Positions 30,168 through 38,852 of a DNA stretch of 64,000 nucleotides are shown here, one piece after another; the first letter of the stretch is position 1, and every line of letters starts with the position of its first letter. Both the position numbers and the translations under genes were made by a program. Origin of the DNA: Noviluteimonas lactosilytica (lineage in GTDB: Bacteria > Pseudomonadota > Gammaproteobacteria > Xanthomonadales > Xanthomonadaceae); NCBI RefSeq assembly GCF_020866925.1, contig NZ_JAJGAK010000001.1, forward strand, positions 124,001-188,000, in the 5' to 3' direction. A model generated the notes under the pieces. The model had not been told where the DNA came from. It did no database searches and saw nothing but the letters and a program-made list of their open reading frames with translations.

Positions 30168-30171
30168 GCCG

Positions 30172-30663
30172 TCAGCCTGCGGCGCGACTGCGCTTGGGCC
30201 GTTGCGCTAGCCAGCGATCAAGCGCATTGGCGAACGCCTGGCGATCGCGTGCGTGGAAGGCGGATGGGCCGCCTGTCTGAACGCCGGCGCCGCGCAACTC
30301 CTCCATGAAATTCCGCATCGACAGGCGCTCTGCCATGTTGTCGGGGGTATACCGCTCACCGCGCGGATTGACCGCCACCCCACCCTTCTCGATCACGCGT
30401 GCGGCCAGCGGGATGTCCTGGGTGACGACCAGGTCGCCGGGCTGCAGACGCTCCACGATCTCGCTGTCCGCCACGTCGAACCCACCTTGCACCTGGAGCG
30501 CGCGGATGTACTGCGAAGGCGGACATCGCAGCCACTGATTGGCGACGAGGGTGACGCGAATGCGCTCGCGCTCTGCTGCGCGGAACAGGATCTCCTTGAT
30601 CACGCCCGGGCAGGCGTCGCCGTCGACCCAGATTTGCGGCGGGTCTGCGTCGGAGGCGTTCAC
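30172..30663 (-). CDS. yaiI: YaiI/YqxD-family (DUF188) protein
   Basis: Protein of 163 residues with a PIN-like fold. [20 protein letters not shown] opens the domain, followed by [34 protein letters not shown] and the C-terminal [20 protein letters not shown]. All are standard for the family. The acidic cluster DGDACP could bind metal, but no activity is established. It starts at GTG 30663, overlapping the stop of the small gene upstream (GTGA), so the two are translationally coupled. Confidence 0.92.
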   Translation of the reverse strand: MNASDADPPQIWVDGDACPGVIKEILFRAAERERIRVTLVANQWLRCPPSQYIRALQVQGGFDVADSEIVERLQPGDLVVTQDIPLAARVIEKGGVAVNPRGERYTPDNMAERLSMRNFMEELRGAGVQTGGPSAFHARDRQAFANALDRWLAQRPKRSRAAG

Positions 30664-30806
30664 TTTTGGGGAGGCGTCTCGCGTACGGCATCGGCGGGCT
30701 TCGCAGCTTCGCGCGCGGCCTTCTTCTTGGCCTGCTTTTCGTCCTGTTGCTTCTTCTTCGCGATCTCGCGCTGGCGCTTTTCGAATGAGTAGTTGGGCTT
30801 TGCCAA
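30660..30806 (-). CDS. Small Lys-rich conserved protein with TTG start
   Basis: A 48-residue protein, [20 protein letters not shown] followed by [17 protein letters not shown]. This highly charged helical type is found as a short conserved gene in many Xanthomonadales. The only start in place is TTG at 30806, giving a product starting at the conserved [12 protein letters not shown]. Its stop overlaps the GTG of yaiI. Nucleic acid or ribosome association is only a guess from composition. Confidence 0.7.
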   Translation of the reverse strand: MAKPNYSFEKRQREIAKKKQQDEKQAKKKAAREAAKPADAVRETPPQK

Positions 30807-30932
30807 AGGGCTTTCTCGCAAGGATTGGGGAGGAAACAGGCTGACACGATCGATGTCGCGGCGATGCTCAGGCGGCGGCAGAGCTACTCCACGCGGTCAA
30901 ACGGCCGCTTTCGGGTGCGGAGCGAACCCAAT

Positions 30933-31961
30933 CTAGGGCACGGGCGCGACGTACTGCAACACGATTACGATGAACTCCCCTGCCCTCGACGGCGCCACGC
31001 CGAACTCCAGGTTGAGGATCCCCGCTTCGACATCCATCGCGGTCGTCGTGCTCGCGTCGCAACGCACGAAGTAGCTTTCGTTCGGCGATCGGCCCTGGAA
31101 CGCGCCCTGCTTCCAGAGCCCGTGCAGGAAGGCGCCGACGTCGCGTTGCAGCTTTGCCCACGACGTTTCGTCGTTGGGTTCGAACGTCGCCCATTGCGTG
31201 CCACGTCGCACGCTCTGCTCGATGAACAACACGAGTCGGCGCACGGGGACGTACTTGTACTGGTCGGCCAACGCATCCGCGCCGCGGCGTGTGCGGGCGC
31301 CCCAGGCGACGAGCCCGGTGTTCGGAAACACGCGCAGCGCATTGATGCCGTTGCGACTGAGTCGCTCGTTCGCCGCATCGTCCAGCGCTTCGGTCAGGTC
31401 GGCGACACCCACGAGATGCGCGTCCGTTCCCGCCGGCGCCTTCCACACGCCTCGCGTGGCATCCGTGCGCGCGTACAGCCCCGCGATGGCGCCGGAGATC
31501 GGCCTCGTAGCCTGTGGAAAGTAGACGGCGGCGTTGCGCGAGTTCGGCAACTTGAGGGTCAACGCTGCAAACGACTCCTGCGTCGTCTCCGCAGGCAACT
31601 CCATGATGTAGAACGCGCGCAGCTTCTCGCACAATCGTGCGGCATCTTCGAAGACGATGCTTGCGTCGATTTCCGACAACACGCAGGTGTCCGGCACGCA
31701 AAGCAGGTTGAACAAGTCGATTTCACGGAGCTGCTGGAGCGAGACAAGCAACGCCGCGGCATCGCCGAGCGTCTCCACGCGCACCACCCAGGCATCGGTG
31801 CCGCCGTTCTCGAAGAACTGTTGCACCGCCCACGCCATCGGCGCGCCGTCAAACGTTCCGCCGAACGTGCGTTCGAATGCGACATGGCCATCGATGCGCA
31901 CCGGCGTTCCGATCGGGCCGTTCGGCGCGTAGCCGACAAACGCGGCAATGGCTGTCGGCAC
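30933..31961 (-). CDS. Orphan phage tail sheath-like protein, N-terminus lacking
   Basis: Protein of 342 residues with clear contractile tail sheath features: PTAIAAFVGYAPNGPIGTPV, FERTFGGTFDGAPMAWAVQQ, NGGTDAWVVRV, and the C-terminal domain INALRVFPNTGLVAWGARTR to RRLVLFIEQSVRRGTQWATF and FEPNDETSWAKLQRDVGAFL. Homologous sequence (PYIDIVETPPPRFIEGV) continues upstream of the GTG at 31961, to a stop at 32043-32045, with no start codon. So either the start has been lost or a frameshift lies near 32045. No other tail genes are nearby. It is probably a relic or part of a distant extracellular contractile injection system. Confidence 0.75.
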   Translation of the reverse strand: MPTAIAAFVGYAPNGPIGTPVRIDGHVAFERTFGGTFDGAPMAWAVQQFFENGGTDAWVVRVETLGDAAALLVSLQQLREIDLFNLLCVPDTCVLSEIDASIVFEDAARLCEKLRAFYIMELPAETTQESFAALTLKLPNSRNAAVYFPQATRPISGAIAGLYARTDATRGVWKAPAGTDAHLVGVADLTEALDDAANERLSRNGINALRVFPNTGLVAWGARTRRGADALADQYKYVPVRRLVLFIEQSVRRGTQWATFEPNDETSWAKLQRDVGAFLHGLWKQGAFQGRSPNESYFVRCDASTTTAMDVEAGILNLEFGVAPSRAGEFIVIVLQYVAPVP

Positions 31962-32185
31962 GCCTTCGATGAAACGCGGTGGCGGTGTCTCGACGATGTC
32001 GATGTACGGCTCCGTCTTGCGATGCTCAGCTGCCGCCCGGGACTACGCGCGGCGCGTCCGGCGTCGGCCACGAATCCGACGGTCGGTCGCTACGACAACC
32101 CCGCTCTCTGGGTGAACGAAAACGAACATCTACGCGCAAGGGGAACGTGTCTATCGGACAGACGCGAACTGCGGCTGTCGCAGCC

Positions 32186-32554
32186 TCAAGCCATGTTGGC
32201 GATCTTCGGCAAGTAGAAGTACGCCAGCAACAACCCCACCGCGCAGAACATCGCCAGGAACAGGTTGAGCGCGGCAATCACCGCAGCCGCGAACAGGCGC
32301 GTATCGATTGGGCGCCGCGAACGCCACAGGTAGATTCCAAGCATGGCGGACATGGCCGTGCACGTACCCAGCAACATCGGCGCGCGGGAAAGCCACCCCA
32401 ACCAGGCACGGGAGACAGCGGGCACGACGGGGCCAAACGATTCAATGTGGCTGGCGGGGTATTGGGCGAGAACGCCGGCGAGGAACGCGGCAGTCGTCAA
32501 CGTGCCTATCAAACCCGCCAGGTAGATCCAAACAGCGACAATCGCTTTAACCAT
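32186..32554 (-). CDS. Membrane protein with four predicted helices
   Basis: A 122-residue membrane protein with hydrophobic segments near residues 4-25 (AIVAVWIYLAGLIGTLTTAA), 52-70, and a long one at 80-115 (FAAAVIAALNLFLAMFCAVG then LLLAYFYLPKI). ATG 32554 is preceded by GGGGAG at a good distance. No family was recognised. Confidence 0.65.
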   Translation of the reverse strand: MVKAIVAVWIYLAGLIGTLTTAAFLAGVLAQYPASHIESFGPVVPAVSRAWLGWLSRAPMLLGTCTAMSAMLGIYLWRSRRPIDTRLFAAAVIAALNLFLAMFCAVGLLLAYFYLPKIANMA

Positions 32555-32719
32555 GGTTGATCTCCCCGGATCCCGATGACTGAACTGCCCTCGGCCAGGA
32601 CGAACGTTAGCAAGCGGCTCCGCCTTGCGCGATCTCGGCCCGCTTGAGCGCGCGCGCCAACCTGCGCGCATGCCGCAATGCCCGCTTCTCGGAATTTGCG
32701 GGAACGAATGGACGTCCGC

Positions 32720-33202
32720 TCAGCCTGCGCCCAGCAGCGCGTCGACCCGTCCCCTGACCCGGGCGACTTCGTCGGGGATCATCTCGGCAACCCGGACGAA
32801 CAAATCATGGGTTGCCGACCTGTCCGGATTCGACCACACCAATTGCGAGATGCAGCCATCGGTCACGCGAACCGCCGCGGCGCGTTGCGCCAGGTCGCGC
32901 GTGACCTCTTCCAGGTCGAACAGCCTTTCCATGCGCAGGAGGTGGTCCCACGCGCGCGTATCGCGTGGTCTCACGGTCATCGGAGCGGGCTCGGGAGAAA
33001 CGCGGGCGACGCGACCGCGTGCCACGGCCCCCATGCCATTGTGCGTGATCAGTTCCGTCAGTTCGGGCACGAGCGCGGAGGTGCGCCTGACGGTCTCGCG
33101 GATCTGTGCCAGTTCCTGGCGCAACGCGGCGCGCAGGAGCGCGCGTTCGTCCCGCGCGGCGGCGAGCCGGGACGACAAGGACTCCAGTGCGGGCTTATCC
33201 AC
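32720..33202 (-). CDS. Hypothetical soluble protein
   Basis: A 160-residue, mostly helical, arginine-rich protein starting at GTG 33202. It has a coiled-coil start (LESLSSRLAAARDERALLRA) and a middle with PRDTRAWDHLLRMERLFDLE. No membrane helix, leader or catalytic motif is visible, and no family was recognised. Confidence 0.6.
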   Translation of the reverse strand: MDKPALESLSSRLAAARDERALLRAALRQELAQIRETVRRTSALVPELTELITHNGMGAVARGRVARVSPEPAPMTVRPRDTRAWDHLLRMERLFDLEEVTRDLAQRAAAVRVTDGCISQLVWSNPDRSATHDLFVRVAEMIPDEVARVRGRVDALLGAG

Positions 33203-33237
33203 CGGCTGAGCCTAAGAGGGGATTCATTAGCGCTGCG

Positions 33238-33437
33238 TCAGGATCCGACAAGGCTGCGCCAAGGCCTTGCGGCGGCGCCAGGACGCCACGACGAAAGCGC
33301 AGCGAAGATCAGCGCACCGGCGCCGAGCGCTACCGCAGGGACGCAGTAGCAACGGCCGACAGGAAGACCCGTCCCCCGGCAAGTGCGCTGGCGGCTGATG
33401 CGATCGCAAACAGCCAAATCAGGATGCGCTGTTTCAT
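33238..33437 (-). pseudogene. Possible frameshifted small membrane protein
   Basis: One frame starts MKQRILIWLFAIASAASALA (33437) and stops early at 33330. A second frame then continues with CYCVPAVALGAGALIFAALS and ends at 33238. Together they would make a coherent two-helix membrane protein, so a frameshift near 33345-33375 is suspected. Alternatively the first frame is a 35-residue peptide. The evidence is composition and continuity only. Confidence 0.3.
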
Positions 33438-33588
33438 TTCGATGCCTCGAGAAGGTGGCTCGGAAATCCTTCCCGCATCCCCTTTGCAACTGGACCCATC
33501 GGAATTAAGCCCGACAAATCGAATGTCTGCCATGGTCGTGAGCGGTCACTCCGTGACCGCCTGTCACGCGGGTAGCCGGAGGGGCCGC

Positions 33589-33622
33589 CGAATGTCCGCT
33601 TACGACCCAAAGCGGACATTCG
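33589..33622. repeat. GTCCGCTT palindrome, perfect copy
   Basis: Perfect 13-bp arms, CGAATGTCCGCTT (33589-33601) and AAGCGGACATTCG (33610-33622), with an 8-base loop ACGACCCA. It is the best preserved member of the family. Confidence 0.9.
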
Positions 33623-33697
33623 CTCGGAGGGCGCCATCGGTCCAGAGCCTGCTACGCTCGTCTCAAAGCGCTCGACTCAGAGTCACTGGATAGCCTC

Positions 33698-34105
33698 ATG
33701 GATAACGGCTGGATCCTTACCGCCGCGTTGCTGGCGCTGGCCGGGCCCGCATTCGCAACACCTGTCGACGGCGCCCTGCGAGTCGACTTGAACGGTGACG
33801 GCAAAGCGGAAGCAGTGACAGTCAAGCAGTCACCAAAGACCATCACTCTCGACGTTCAGTCGAATGTTTCCGGCGAACCGCAAACGCTTGAATTTGGCGT
33901 GGATCGCGCGCGCCAAGATGCTGTCTGCAAGTCTCCGGTGGAGCTAAAGGTCGTTGATCTGTTGTGCGATCCCATGGACGAACCGTTGTCCGGCTGCAAG
34001 GTGGGCAACGGCGCAAAAGGGCTAATCCTCGTCGACGGCGAGTGCGACCCGATCCAACTCTACTGGGATCATGAAAACGAAAAGCTGACTTGGTGGCGTC
34101 TGTAA
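33698..34105 (+). CDS. Exported hypothetical protein
   Basis: A 135-residue protein with a signal peptide (MDNGWILTAALLALAGPAFA, cleavage near ATP at 21). The mature part begins GALRVDLNGDGKAEAVTVKQ, which resembles a single FG-GAP/calcium-type DxNxDG repeat. Five cysteines and the ending LYWDHENEKLTWWRL suggest a small disulfide-bonded periplasmic protein. It lies between palindromic repeats. The function is not known. Confidence 0.65.
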   Translation: MDNGWILTAALLALAGPAFATPVDGALRVDLNGDGKAEAVTVKQSPKTITLDVQSNVSGEPQTLEFGVDRARQDAVCKSPVELKVVDLLCDPMDEPLSGCKVGNGAKGLILVDGECDPIQLYWDHENEKLTWWRL

Positions 34106-34144
34106 TCGCGGTCTGCACGGCTCGCGTAGCTTTCACGAGCTTCC

Positions 34145-34167
34145 GCTTTTGGCCGATAGCGGACATC
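34145..34167. repeat. GTCCGCTT-family palindrome, diverged copy
   Basis: CCGCTTTTGGCCGATAGCGG with flanking ACA is a diverged copy of the family at 33589-33622. It sits between the gene ending at 34105 and the TTG start at 34186. Confidence 0.6.
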
Positions 34168-34185
34168 GTTCATCGGAGGAATGAA

Positions 34186-34383
34186 TTGGACGCGCGATGC
34201 AATATCTGTGGGCGTCTACTGAATAACGCTGGCGATCCCCTTTCCGTTGATTGCGGCGGGGATTGCTGGGGTTGCATCGGCCCGATGGAAGCCGGTTGGC
34301 CACCGTCAGCCACGAAGGTCGCTGAAGAGATCCTTGAGGGGCTCCGGGAGCCGGATGGGACGGCGAAACCACCGCCCGACTAA
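34186..34383 (+). CDS. Small Cys-rich (zinc-ribbon-like) protein with TTG start
   Basis: A 65-residue protein, DARCNICGRLLNNAGDPLSV followed by DCGGDCWGCIGPMEAG. The CxxC ... CGGDCWGC pattern marks a small conserved proteobacterial family likely to bind a metal. GGAGGA at 34175-34180 is 5 bases before TTG 34186. The nearby ATG at 34181 is in another frame and reads only 13 codons. Lies between two palindromic repeats. Function unknown. Confidence 0.65.
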   Translation: MDARCNICGRLLNNAGDPLSVDCGGDCWGCIGPMEAGWPPSATKVAEEILEGLREPDGTAKPPPD

Positions 34384-34452
34384 TGTCCGCTTCTGGCCGA
34401 TAGCGGACACTCGTCCCGGTGGCAGCTTCCGACCCAAAGCGGACATTCGATA
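34383..34452. repeat. GTCCGCTT palindromes, double copy
   Basis: AATGTCCGCTTCTGGCCGAT then AGCGGACACTCG is followed after 15 bases by CTTCCGACCCAAAGCGGACATTCG. Two family members lie close together; the outer arms AATGTCCGCTT and AAGCGGACATT also pair, so the block may fold as a larger structure. Confidence 0.75.
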
Positions 34453-34495
34453 GGATCATGTGGGGCCGATCCGAGCTCGTTGAGTGCCAGCACAC

Positions 34496-34858
34496 ATGAA
34501 GGAATCAAAGCGCACGATTACCTCCGGTGCGGCCATCGTGGTCGGCACTCTGGTCGTGAACCTGCCGGTGTTCGCGCTGCTTGCCGGCCCTGCGTTCATC
34601 GCGTCGAGCATGGGGCGCGACGACCTGACGCTCGGGATCTTGCTCTTGTCGTTCGTTGCAGCCTGGGGCTGGTGGTCGCTTTCCGTGCCCCGCTGGCGCT
34701 TGTGGGCGTATGAGCGCGTCGAGAGCACATCCGAAGTCCATCGAAAAGCCTTAGCCGCTGGTTTGCTTTGGCCTCGGGGCAGCTTCCTCGAGCGCACTGA
34801 GTTCAAAAGCCTTGCCCAGCGAAAGCGGCAAGAGCAACTGGAGCGCCGCTTTCCGTAG
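34496..34858 (+). CDS. Small membrane protein
   Basis: A 120-residue protein with two hydrophobic helices (ITSGAAIVVGTLVVNLPVFA then LLAGPAFIAS, and LTLGILLLSFVAAWGWWSLS) and a basic C-terminal tail, KSLAQRKRQEQLERRFP. ATG 34496 is used; GTG at 34484 is an alternative. No family was recognised. Confidence 0.6.
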   Translation: MKESKRTITSGAAIVVGTLVVNLPVFALLAGPAFIASSMGRDDLTLGILLLSFVAAWGWWSLSVPRWRLWAYERVESTSEVHRKALAAGLLWPRGSFLERTEFKSLAQRKRQEQLERRFP

Positions 34859-34977
34859 ATATCCGCTCCTGGCAGACAGTGGTGCGGCCCGCGGTCTGGC
34901 GATGCGCAAGGCTTGGTAAGCTCAGCGGAAATAAAGCCCGGTCACGTAGGCTGCGGCGGCAAAGGGGAAACCAGCCA

Positions 34978-35451
34978 ATGCGCAGGATCGGAATTGGAGT
35001 GGCGCTAGCGTGTGCCTTTTCCTCATGCACCACTGACGCAGACCGCCCGTTGCCCGAGTTGCGCGTCGCGGCTACGACTGAAGATGCAGTCGTCGTCACG
35101 ATGTACAACCTTGTCACGACGCCGGAACGTTACGACGGCAAAGTCGTGCACGTGATCGGCGTTGGCCGCTTCGAGTCGGGGTTTGGTGCCGAGGATGCGT
35201 GGGCGCTTTATCCGACGCACGATGACTCGAATCACATGACCTGTTCGATGGTTTACGTCGAGAACCTGGTTCCCGAACTCCAGCCAGAGACACCGAAGCT
35301 CGCAGCCTTGATGGACAAGTACGTATGGGTCACCGGGACGTTCAGGGCAGCGCCCCCGTTGGCTCCCGGCGTAATTTCCATGCGCCCTTGCCCAAACGCG
35401 GGCGAGCTGCATGCGGTTACTCAGGTCAGCCATTGGGAGTACGGAGACTGA
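34978..35451 (+). CDS. Putative lipoprotein
   Basis: A 157-residue protein with a short hydrophobic leader and a lipobox-like FSSC (MRRIGIGVALACAFSSCTTD), then a beta-rich domain. The stretch TPERYDGKVVHVIGVGRFES resembles OB-fold-like small lipoproteins that start with a 'cost of binding' strand. Two Cys in the domain (MTCSMV, RPCPN) may pair. No family was firmly recognised. Confidence 0.6.
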   Translation: MRRIGIGVALACAFSSCTTDADRPLPELRVAATTEDAVVVTMYNLVTTPERYDGKVVHVIGVGRFESGFGAEDAWALYPTHDDSNHMTCSMVYVENLVPELQPETPKLAALMDKYVWVTGTFRAAPPLAPGVISMRPCPNAGELHAVTQVSHWEYGD

Positions 35452-35531
35452 CACGGGGAGGATGCATGCGCGACCTGACCGATTCAGGTTGAAGAGGTGC
35501 AGCGTCCGGGGATGGGCGCTATGTTCGGCGC

Positions 35532-35792
35532 GTGAAGCTCACCGTCTACCGCGCAAGCGCCGGATTCGTCGTTTCGCCCGATTGCATGCAGGCGCCGTTG
35601 GCTGTTCAACAGGCGCACCCCGCGGTGTGCAATTGCGGGGAGTTCAACGTCCCGAACGACGGCACGGCGCGTCTGCTGCGACGGATCACGCGCGATGGCT
35701 TTGTCTTCGTCGGCGAAGGCGACCCGACGGCCTACGAGGTGCTCGTTCGCCTGTGCTCCGAGCGCTACCCCGAAGCCGATCGCTCCGACTGA
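35532..35792 (+). CDS. Small hypothetical protein with GTG start
   Basis: An 86-residue protein with three cysteines (SPDCMQ, VCNCGE). It starts MKLTVYRASAGFVVSPDCMQ from GTG 35532, and its C-terminal half (TARLLRRITRDGFVFVGEGD) is regular alpha/beta. No family was recognised. It ends 7 bases before the convergent HIT gene. Confidence 0.5.
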   Translation: MKLTVYRASAGFVVSPDCMQAPLAVQQAHPAVCNCGEFNVPNDGTARLLRRITRDGFVFVGEGDPTAYEVLVRLCSERYPEADRSD

Positions 35793-35798
35793 TCAACT

Positions 35799-36323
35799 TT
35801 ACGCCGCCCTGAGCGGCGGCAGATTCGAACGAATCAGGTCCGCGGTTTCGGCAAGTTGCTTCGCGGAGACCTGGACGCGCGTTCGACGTTGCGCGTCTCC
35901 GCCTGGGTCGTGCGATATCCCCCGCCGACGTCCGGCGCCATCGAATGTCGCGAGTTGCGGCGGGCCGATGCCCCAGTCGCTCCCCGCCTGCCGCGGCACG
36001 ACATGGAAATGGAAGTGCGGCGTTTCCTGGCCGCTGTACACCCCGTTGTTCTGGAACGTCAGGATTCCGAGGGGGTCGTAAGCCTTCACCAACGCCTCTG
36101 CGACTCGCTTGGCCGCGACGAGGATCGACTCGCATTCCTCGCGCGAAAGATCGAGCAGCGTCGCGACATGCCGACGCGTGATGACGCAGCACTGGCCCGT
36201 TTCGAATTGCCACGGATTGATGACGGTGAGCGTATGTTCGCTTTCGTCGATGATCGCCCATCGTTCTTCGCGACCCGCCACTTCGCAGAGGTCGCACGGA
36301 TCTCTCACGGGAAGTTCGATCAT
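35799..36323 (-). CDS. HIT-family hydrolase
   Basis: Nucleotide-binding HIT protein of 174 residues. The histidine triad HFHFHVVPR is at about residue 112-120. An N-terminal CDLC plus a later histidine ([10 protein letters not shown]) could bind zinc as in many HIT proteins, and [19 protein letters not shown] gives the classical loop. These enzymes hydrolyse AMP-linked or dinucleoside compounds. ATG 36323 puts the CDLC at the N-terminus. It is divergent from msrB, 130 bases apart. Confidence 0.9.
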   Translation of the reverse strand: MIELPVRDPCDLCEVAGREERWAIIDESEHTLTVINPWQFETGQCCVITRRHVATLLDLSREECESILVAAKRVAEALVKAYDPLGILTFQNNGVYSGQETPHFHFHVVPRQAGSDWGIGPPQLATFDGAGRRRGISHDPGGDAQRRTRVQVSAKQLAETADLIRSNLPPLRAA

Positions 36324-36453
36324 TGGCCCCCTCCGAACAGCAAGGCCGCCAATATATCGGGCAACGAGGCGTGTGAGGCCCCTCGCCCGTGCATTGATCC
36401 CTCTCCTTTGCGCCCCATCTCTGCAGCAGTCGCACCCGCAATCGGAGACCCCC

Positions 36454-36903
36454 ATGTCCGACTTCCGCAGGACCCCCGAAGCCATCGCCAAGCTCACCCG
36501 TGAGCAGTACCTCGTGACGCAGGAAGGCGCGACCGAGCGCCCCGGCACCGGCGAATTGCTGCACAACGAGCGGCCGGGCATTTATGTCGACATCGTGTCC
36601 GGCGAGCCGTTGTTCGCCTCGTCGGCGAAGTACGAGTCGGGCTGCGGCTGGCCCAGCTTCACCAAGCCGATCCAGTCCGAACACATCAAGGAACTCATCG
36701 ATTCCACGCACGGCATGGTGCGCACCGAAGTGCGTTCCGCGCACGGCGACAGCCACCTCGGCCATGTGTTCAACGATGGGCCGCGCGATCAGGGCGGTCT
36801 GCGTTACTGCATCAACTCGGCGTCGTTGCGTTTCGTTCCCCTCGAGGAGATGGAAGCGGCCGGCTATGGACCCTGGATCGACCAGGTGGAAACGCTGCGC
36901 TGA
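36454..36903 (+). CDS. msrB: Peptide-methionine (R)-S-oxide reductase MsrB
   Basis: Reduces the R-epimer of methionine sulfoxide in proteins, using thioredoxin. 149 residues. The family signature [11 protein letters not shown], the histidines of [19 protein letters not shown] and the catalytic cysteine in [12 protein letters not shown] are present. The two CxxC zinc pairs of the zinc-containing form are missing, so this is the zinc-free form. With MsrA (52207) and MsrPQ (426-2044) the window covers both epimers and the periplasm. ATG at 36454 follows an AGGAG-like CGGAGACC. Confidence 0.96.
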   Translation: MSDFRRTPEAIAKLTREQYLVTQEGATERPGTGELLHNERPGIYVDIVSGEPLFASSAKYESGCGWPSFTKPIQSEHIKELIDSTHGMVRTEVRSAHGDSHLGHVFNDGPRDQGGLRYCINSASLRFVPLEEMEAAGYGPWIDQVETLR

Positions 36904-36927
36904 TCTTCGGCGCATGAGCCTGCCCGC

Positions 36928-37887
36928 GTGAACGCTGCCGCGTTCGCGCTCGGGCTGCTCGCGATCGGCCTGCTCGGGTTCGCCAACCAGCGTGGCGGGC
37001 TCTGCACGGTGCAGGCGATCGAAGACATCCTGCGGCGTCGCGACTTCGGTCGGTTGGTCGCACTGATCGAAGCCGCGTTGTGGGTCGCCGCCGGTCTGGT
37101 GTTGCTCGGGGCCGTGGGCGTGCGGCGCGTGATGCCAGCGGCTTACGAAGCGACGCTTTACACGGTGATGGGTGGTGTCCTCCTCGGCATCGGCGCAGTG
37201 ATCAACGGCGCCTGTGCATTCGGCACGATCGGGCGCATCGGTCGCGGGCATTGGGCGTATCTCACGATGCCGCTCGGGTTCTTCCTCGGTTGCCTGGCGA
37301 TGTCGCAGTGGTTCGCGCCGGCGCAACTCGCGGCGCACACGATGTTGACCCTCGTGCCGGCGTGGGTGGTGATCGCGTGCGTCGTGCTGATCGCGTGGCG
37401 CGTCTTCGTGCATGGCCGCCTGCTGCGGCGCGCGGGTCCGCGACCCTGGTCGCGCCATTGGTCGCCGCACGCCGCGACGGTGTGCATCGGGTTGTCATTC
37501 CTCCTCGCGTTCGTCGTGCTCGGGAGTTGGGCGTACACGGATTCGATCATCGGCCTGGCGCGCGGCACGATCGGCAATGTCGGAACGCAGTTGGCATTGA
37601 TCGCTGCGATCTTCGCCGGTTCCCTGGTGGGTGCGTGGACGTCAGGCGACTTCCGCCCGGTGGTGCCGCGCGCTCGCAATATCGCGCGCTGCGTCTTCGG
37701 CGGATTTCTCATGGGCGCCGGTGCTTTCGCGATCCCGGGCGGCAGCGATGGGCTCGTGCTCGTCGGCATGCCGATGTTGTGGCCGTACGCATGGCTGGGA
37801 TTCGCGACGATGTGCGCGACGGTGTACGTCGCGCTGCGGCTGGGGATGCGCGTTGGCAACGCGATGTCGCCGGATGGCGAAACCTGA
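36928..37887 (+). CDS. YeeE/YedE-family (sulfur transport) membrane protein
   Basis: Integral membrane protein of 319 residues with about nine hydrophobic helices. The family's repeated Cys motifs are visible, QRGGLCTVQAIEDIL near the N-terminus and NGACAFGTIGRIGRGH at about 92-107, which in the thiosulfate transporter line the substrate path. It ends with MPMLWPYAWLGFATMCATVY. It starts at GTG 36928 and lies 24 bases after msrB, so co-transcription is plausible and would link sulfur uptake or thiosulfate to methionine repair. Confidence 0.85.
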   Translation: MNAAAFALGLLAIGLLGFANQRGGLCTVQAIEDILRRRDFGRLVALIEAALWVAAGLVLLGAVGVRRVMPAAYEATLYTVMGGVLLGIGAVINGACAFGTIGRIGRGHWAYLTMPLGFFLGCLAMSQWFAPAQLAAHTMLTLVPAWVVIACVVLIAWRVFVHGRLLRRAGPRPWSRHWSPHAATVCIGLSFLLAFVVLGSWAYTDSIIGLARGTIGNVGTQLALIAAIFAGSLVGAWTSGDFRPVVPRARNIARCVFGGFLMGAGAFAIPGGSDGLVLVGMPMLWPYAWLGFATMCATVYVALRLGMRVGNAMSPDGET

Positions 37888-37892
37888 AACGC

Positions 37893-38099
37893 TCAACCGG
37901 CGAGCATGCCTTCCTTCCGGCACGCGTGCTGGATTTCGTCGGCGACGATCTCCCACGGGGGCGTCCCATCGTCCCGCAGGTCCTCCCACGCCGCGGCGAG
38001 CACCGGCTCCAATTCATCCCAGTGATTGTGCGAACACTCCTCGCGCGCGACCTTGAGGATCGCCAGCAGGAGATGGGTGTCGACGCTGCTCTGGCTCAT
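37893..38099 (-). CDS. Small acidic hypothetical protein
   Basis: A 68-residue acidic protein, MSQSSVDTHLLLAILKVARE ... CSHNHWDELEPVLAAAWEDL, all helical. No motif was recognised. It is convergent with the YeeE gene, 5 bases after it. Confidence 0.6.
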   Translation of the reverse strand: MSQSSVDTHLLLAILKVAREECSHNHWDELEPVLAAAWEDLRDDGTPPWEIVADEIQHACRKEGMLAG

Positions 38100-38237
38100 G
38101 CTTTCGGCTTACGCCGCATGCCTGTCCTGCGTCGTGAAGGTCGCGTGCGGGAGCGTGAACGATTCAGTCGTCGCTGGCCTGCTGCAGGAGTGACGGTAGA
38201 CTCCGAGCGCTCGAGCGCATCACTTACGACGGGTGCC

Positions 38238-38765
38238 ATGCCTCTGTTGCTCTTGCCTTTCGCCCTGCTCGCACTGGTCGCAACGTGGCTGGTGCTGTTG
38301 CCGGTCTCGCTGTGGGCGCGTTATGCGTCCGGCCGCGCGCGTCGGCGCGCGCAGGGATGGGTCGTTCGCGGGAACGCGTTTCTGCTCGCGATGTCGCTCC
38401 CGATCTTCCTGTTGTCGGCCTGGGCCGCTGCGCACTGGATGGACGACGCGTTGCGCGATGCGTGCGTGGGGCTCTTGGTCGGCGTCGTCGTCGGCGTCGT
38501 CGGGGTATGGCTGACGCGTTTCGAACGCGACGCGAAGGGGTTGGTGTACACGCCCAATCGCTGGCTCGTGCTGGGACTGACGTCGATCGTCGCATTGCGT
38601 GTCATCGCGGGGCTCTGGATGACGTGGCGGCATGTGTCCGGCGACGTGTCCGGCACCTTTGCCCACTGGCTGGACGCAGGCGCATGGACGGGCATCGCCG
38701 GCGTGTTGCTCGGCTATGCCCTCGCCTTCACGTGGGGAGTGCGTGCGCGCTTGTCGCGCCGTTGA
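38238..38765 (+). CDS. Membrane protein with about five helices
   Basis: A 175-residue membrane protein with several hydrophobic stretches (LLLPFALLALVATWLVLLP, FLLAMSLPIFLLSAWAAAHW, VGLLVGVVVGVVGVWLTRF, WLVLGLTSIVALRVIAGLW, TGIAGVLLGYALAFTWGV). This fits the DUF1453-like type of uncharacterised membrane proteins. The role is not known. Confidence 0.7.
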   Translation: MPLLLLPFALLALVATWLVLLPVSLWARYASGRARRRAQGWVVRGNAFLLAMSLPIFLLSAWAAAHWMDDALRDACVGLLVGVVVGVVGVWLTRFERDAKGLVYTPNRWLVLGLTSIVALRVIAGLWMTWRHVSGDVSGTFAHWLDAGAWTGIAGVLLGYALAFTWGVRARLSRR

Positions 38766-38852
38766 CCAGCGGGGCTGGGTGCACCTGACACCACGCGGCA
38801 GGTGCCGACGAAAGGCCACCCAACCACTGGCCCGGGGGTGTACGACTCCCGC

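Noticed and set aside
30933-32716. A prophage around the tail sheath
   Set aside because: No other phage gene or integrase is adjacent; neighbours are ordinary membrane and hypothetical genes.
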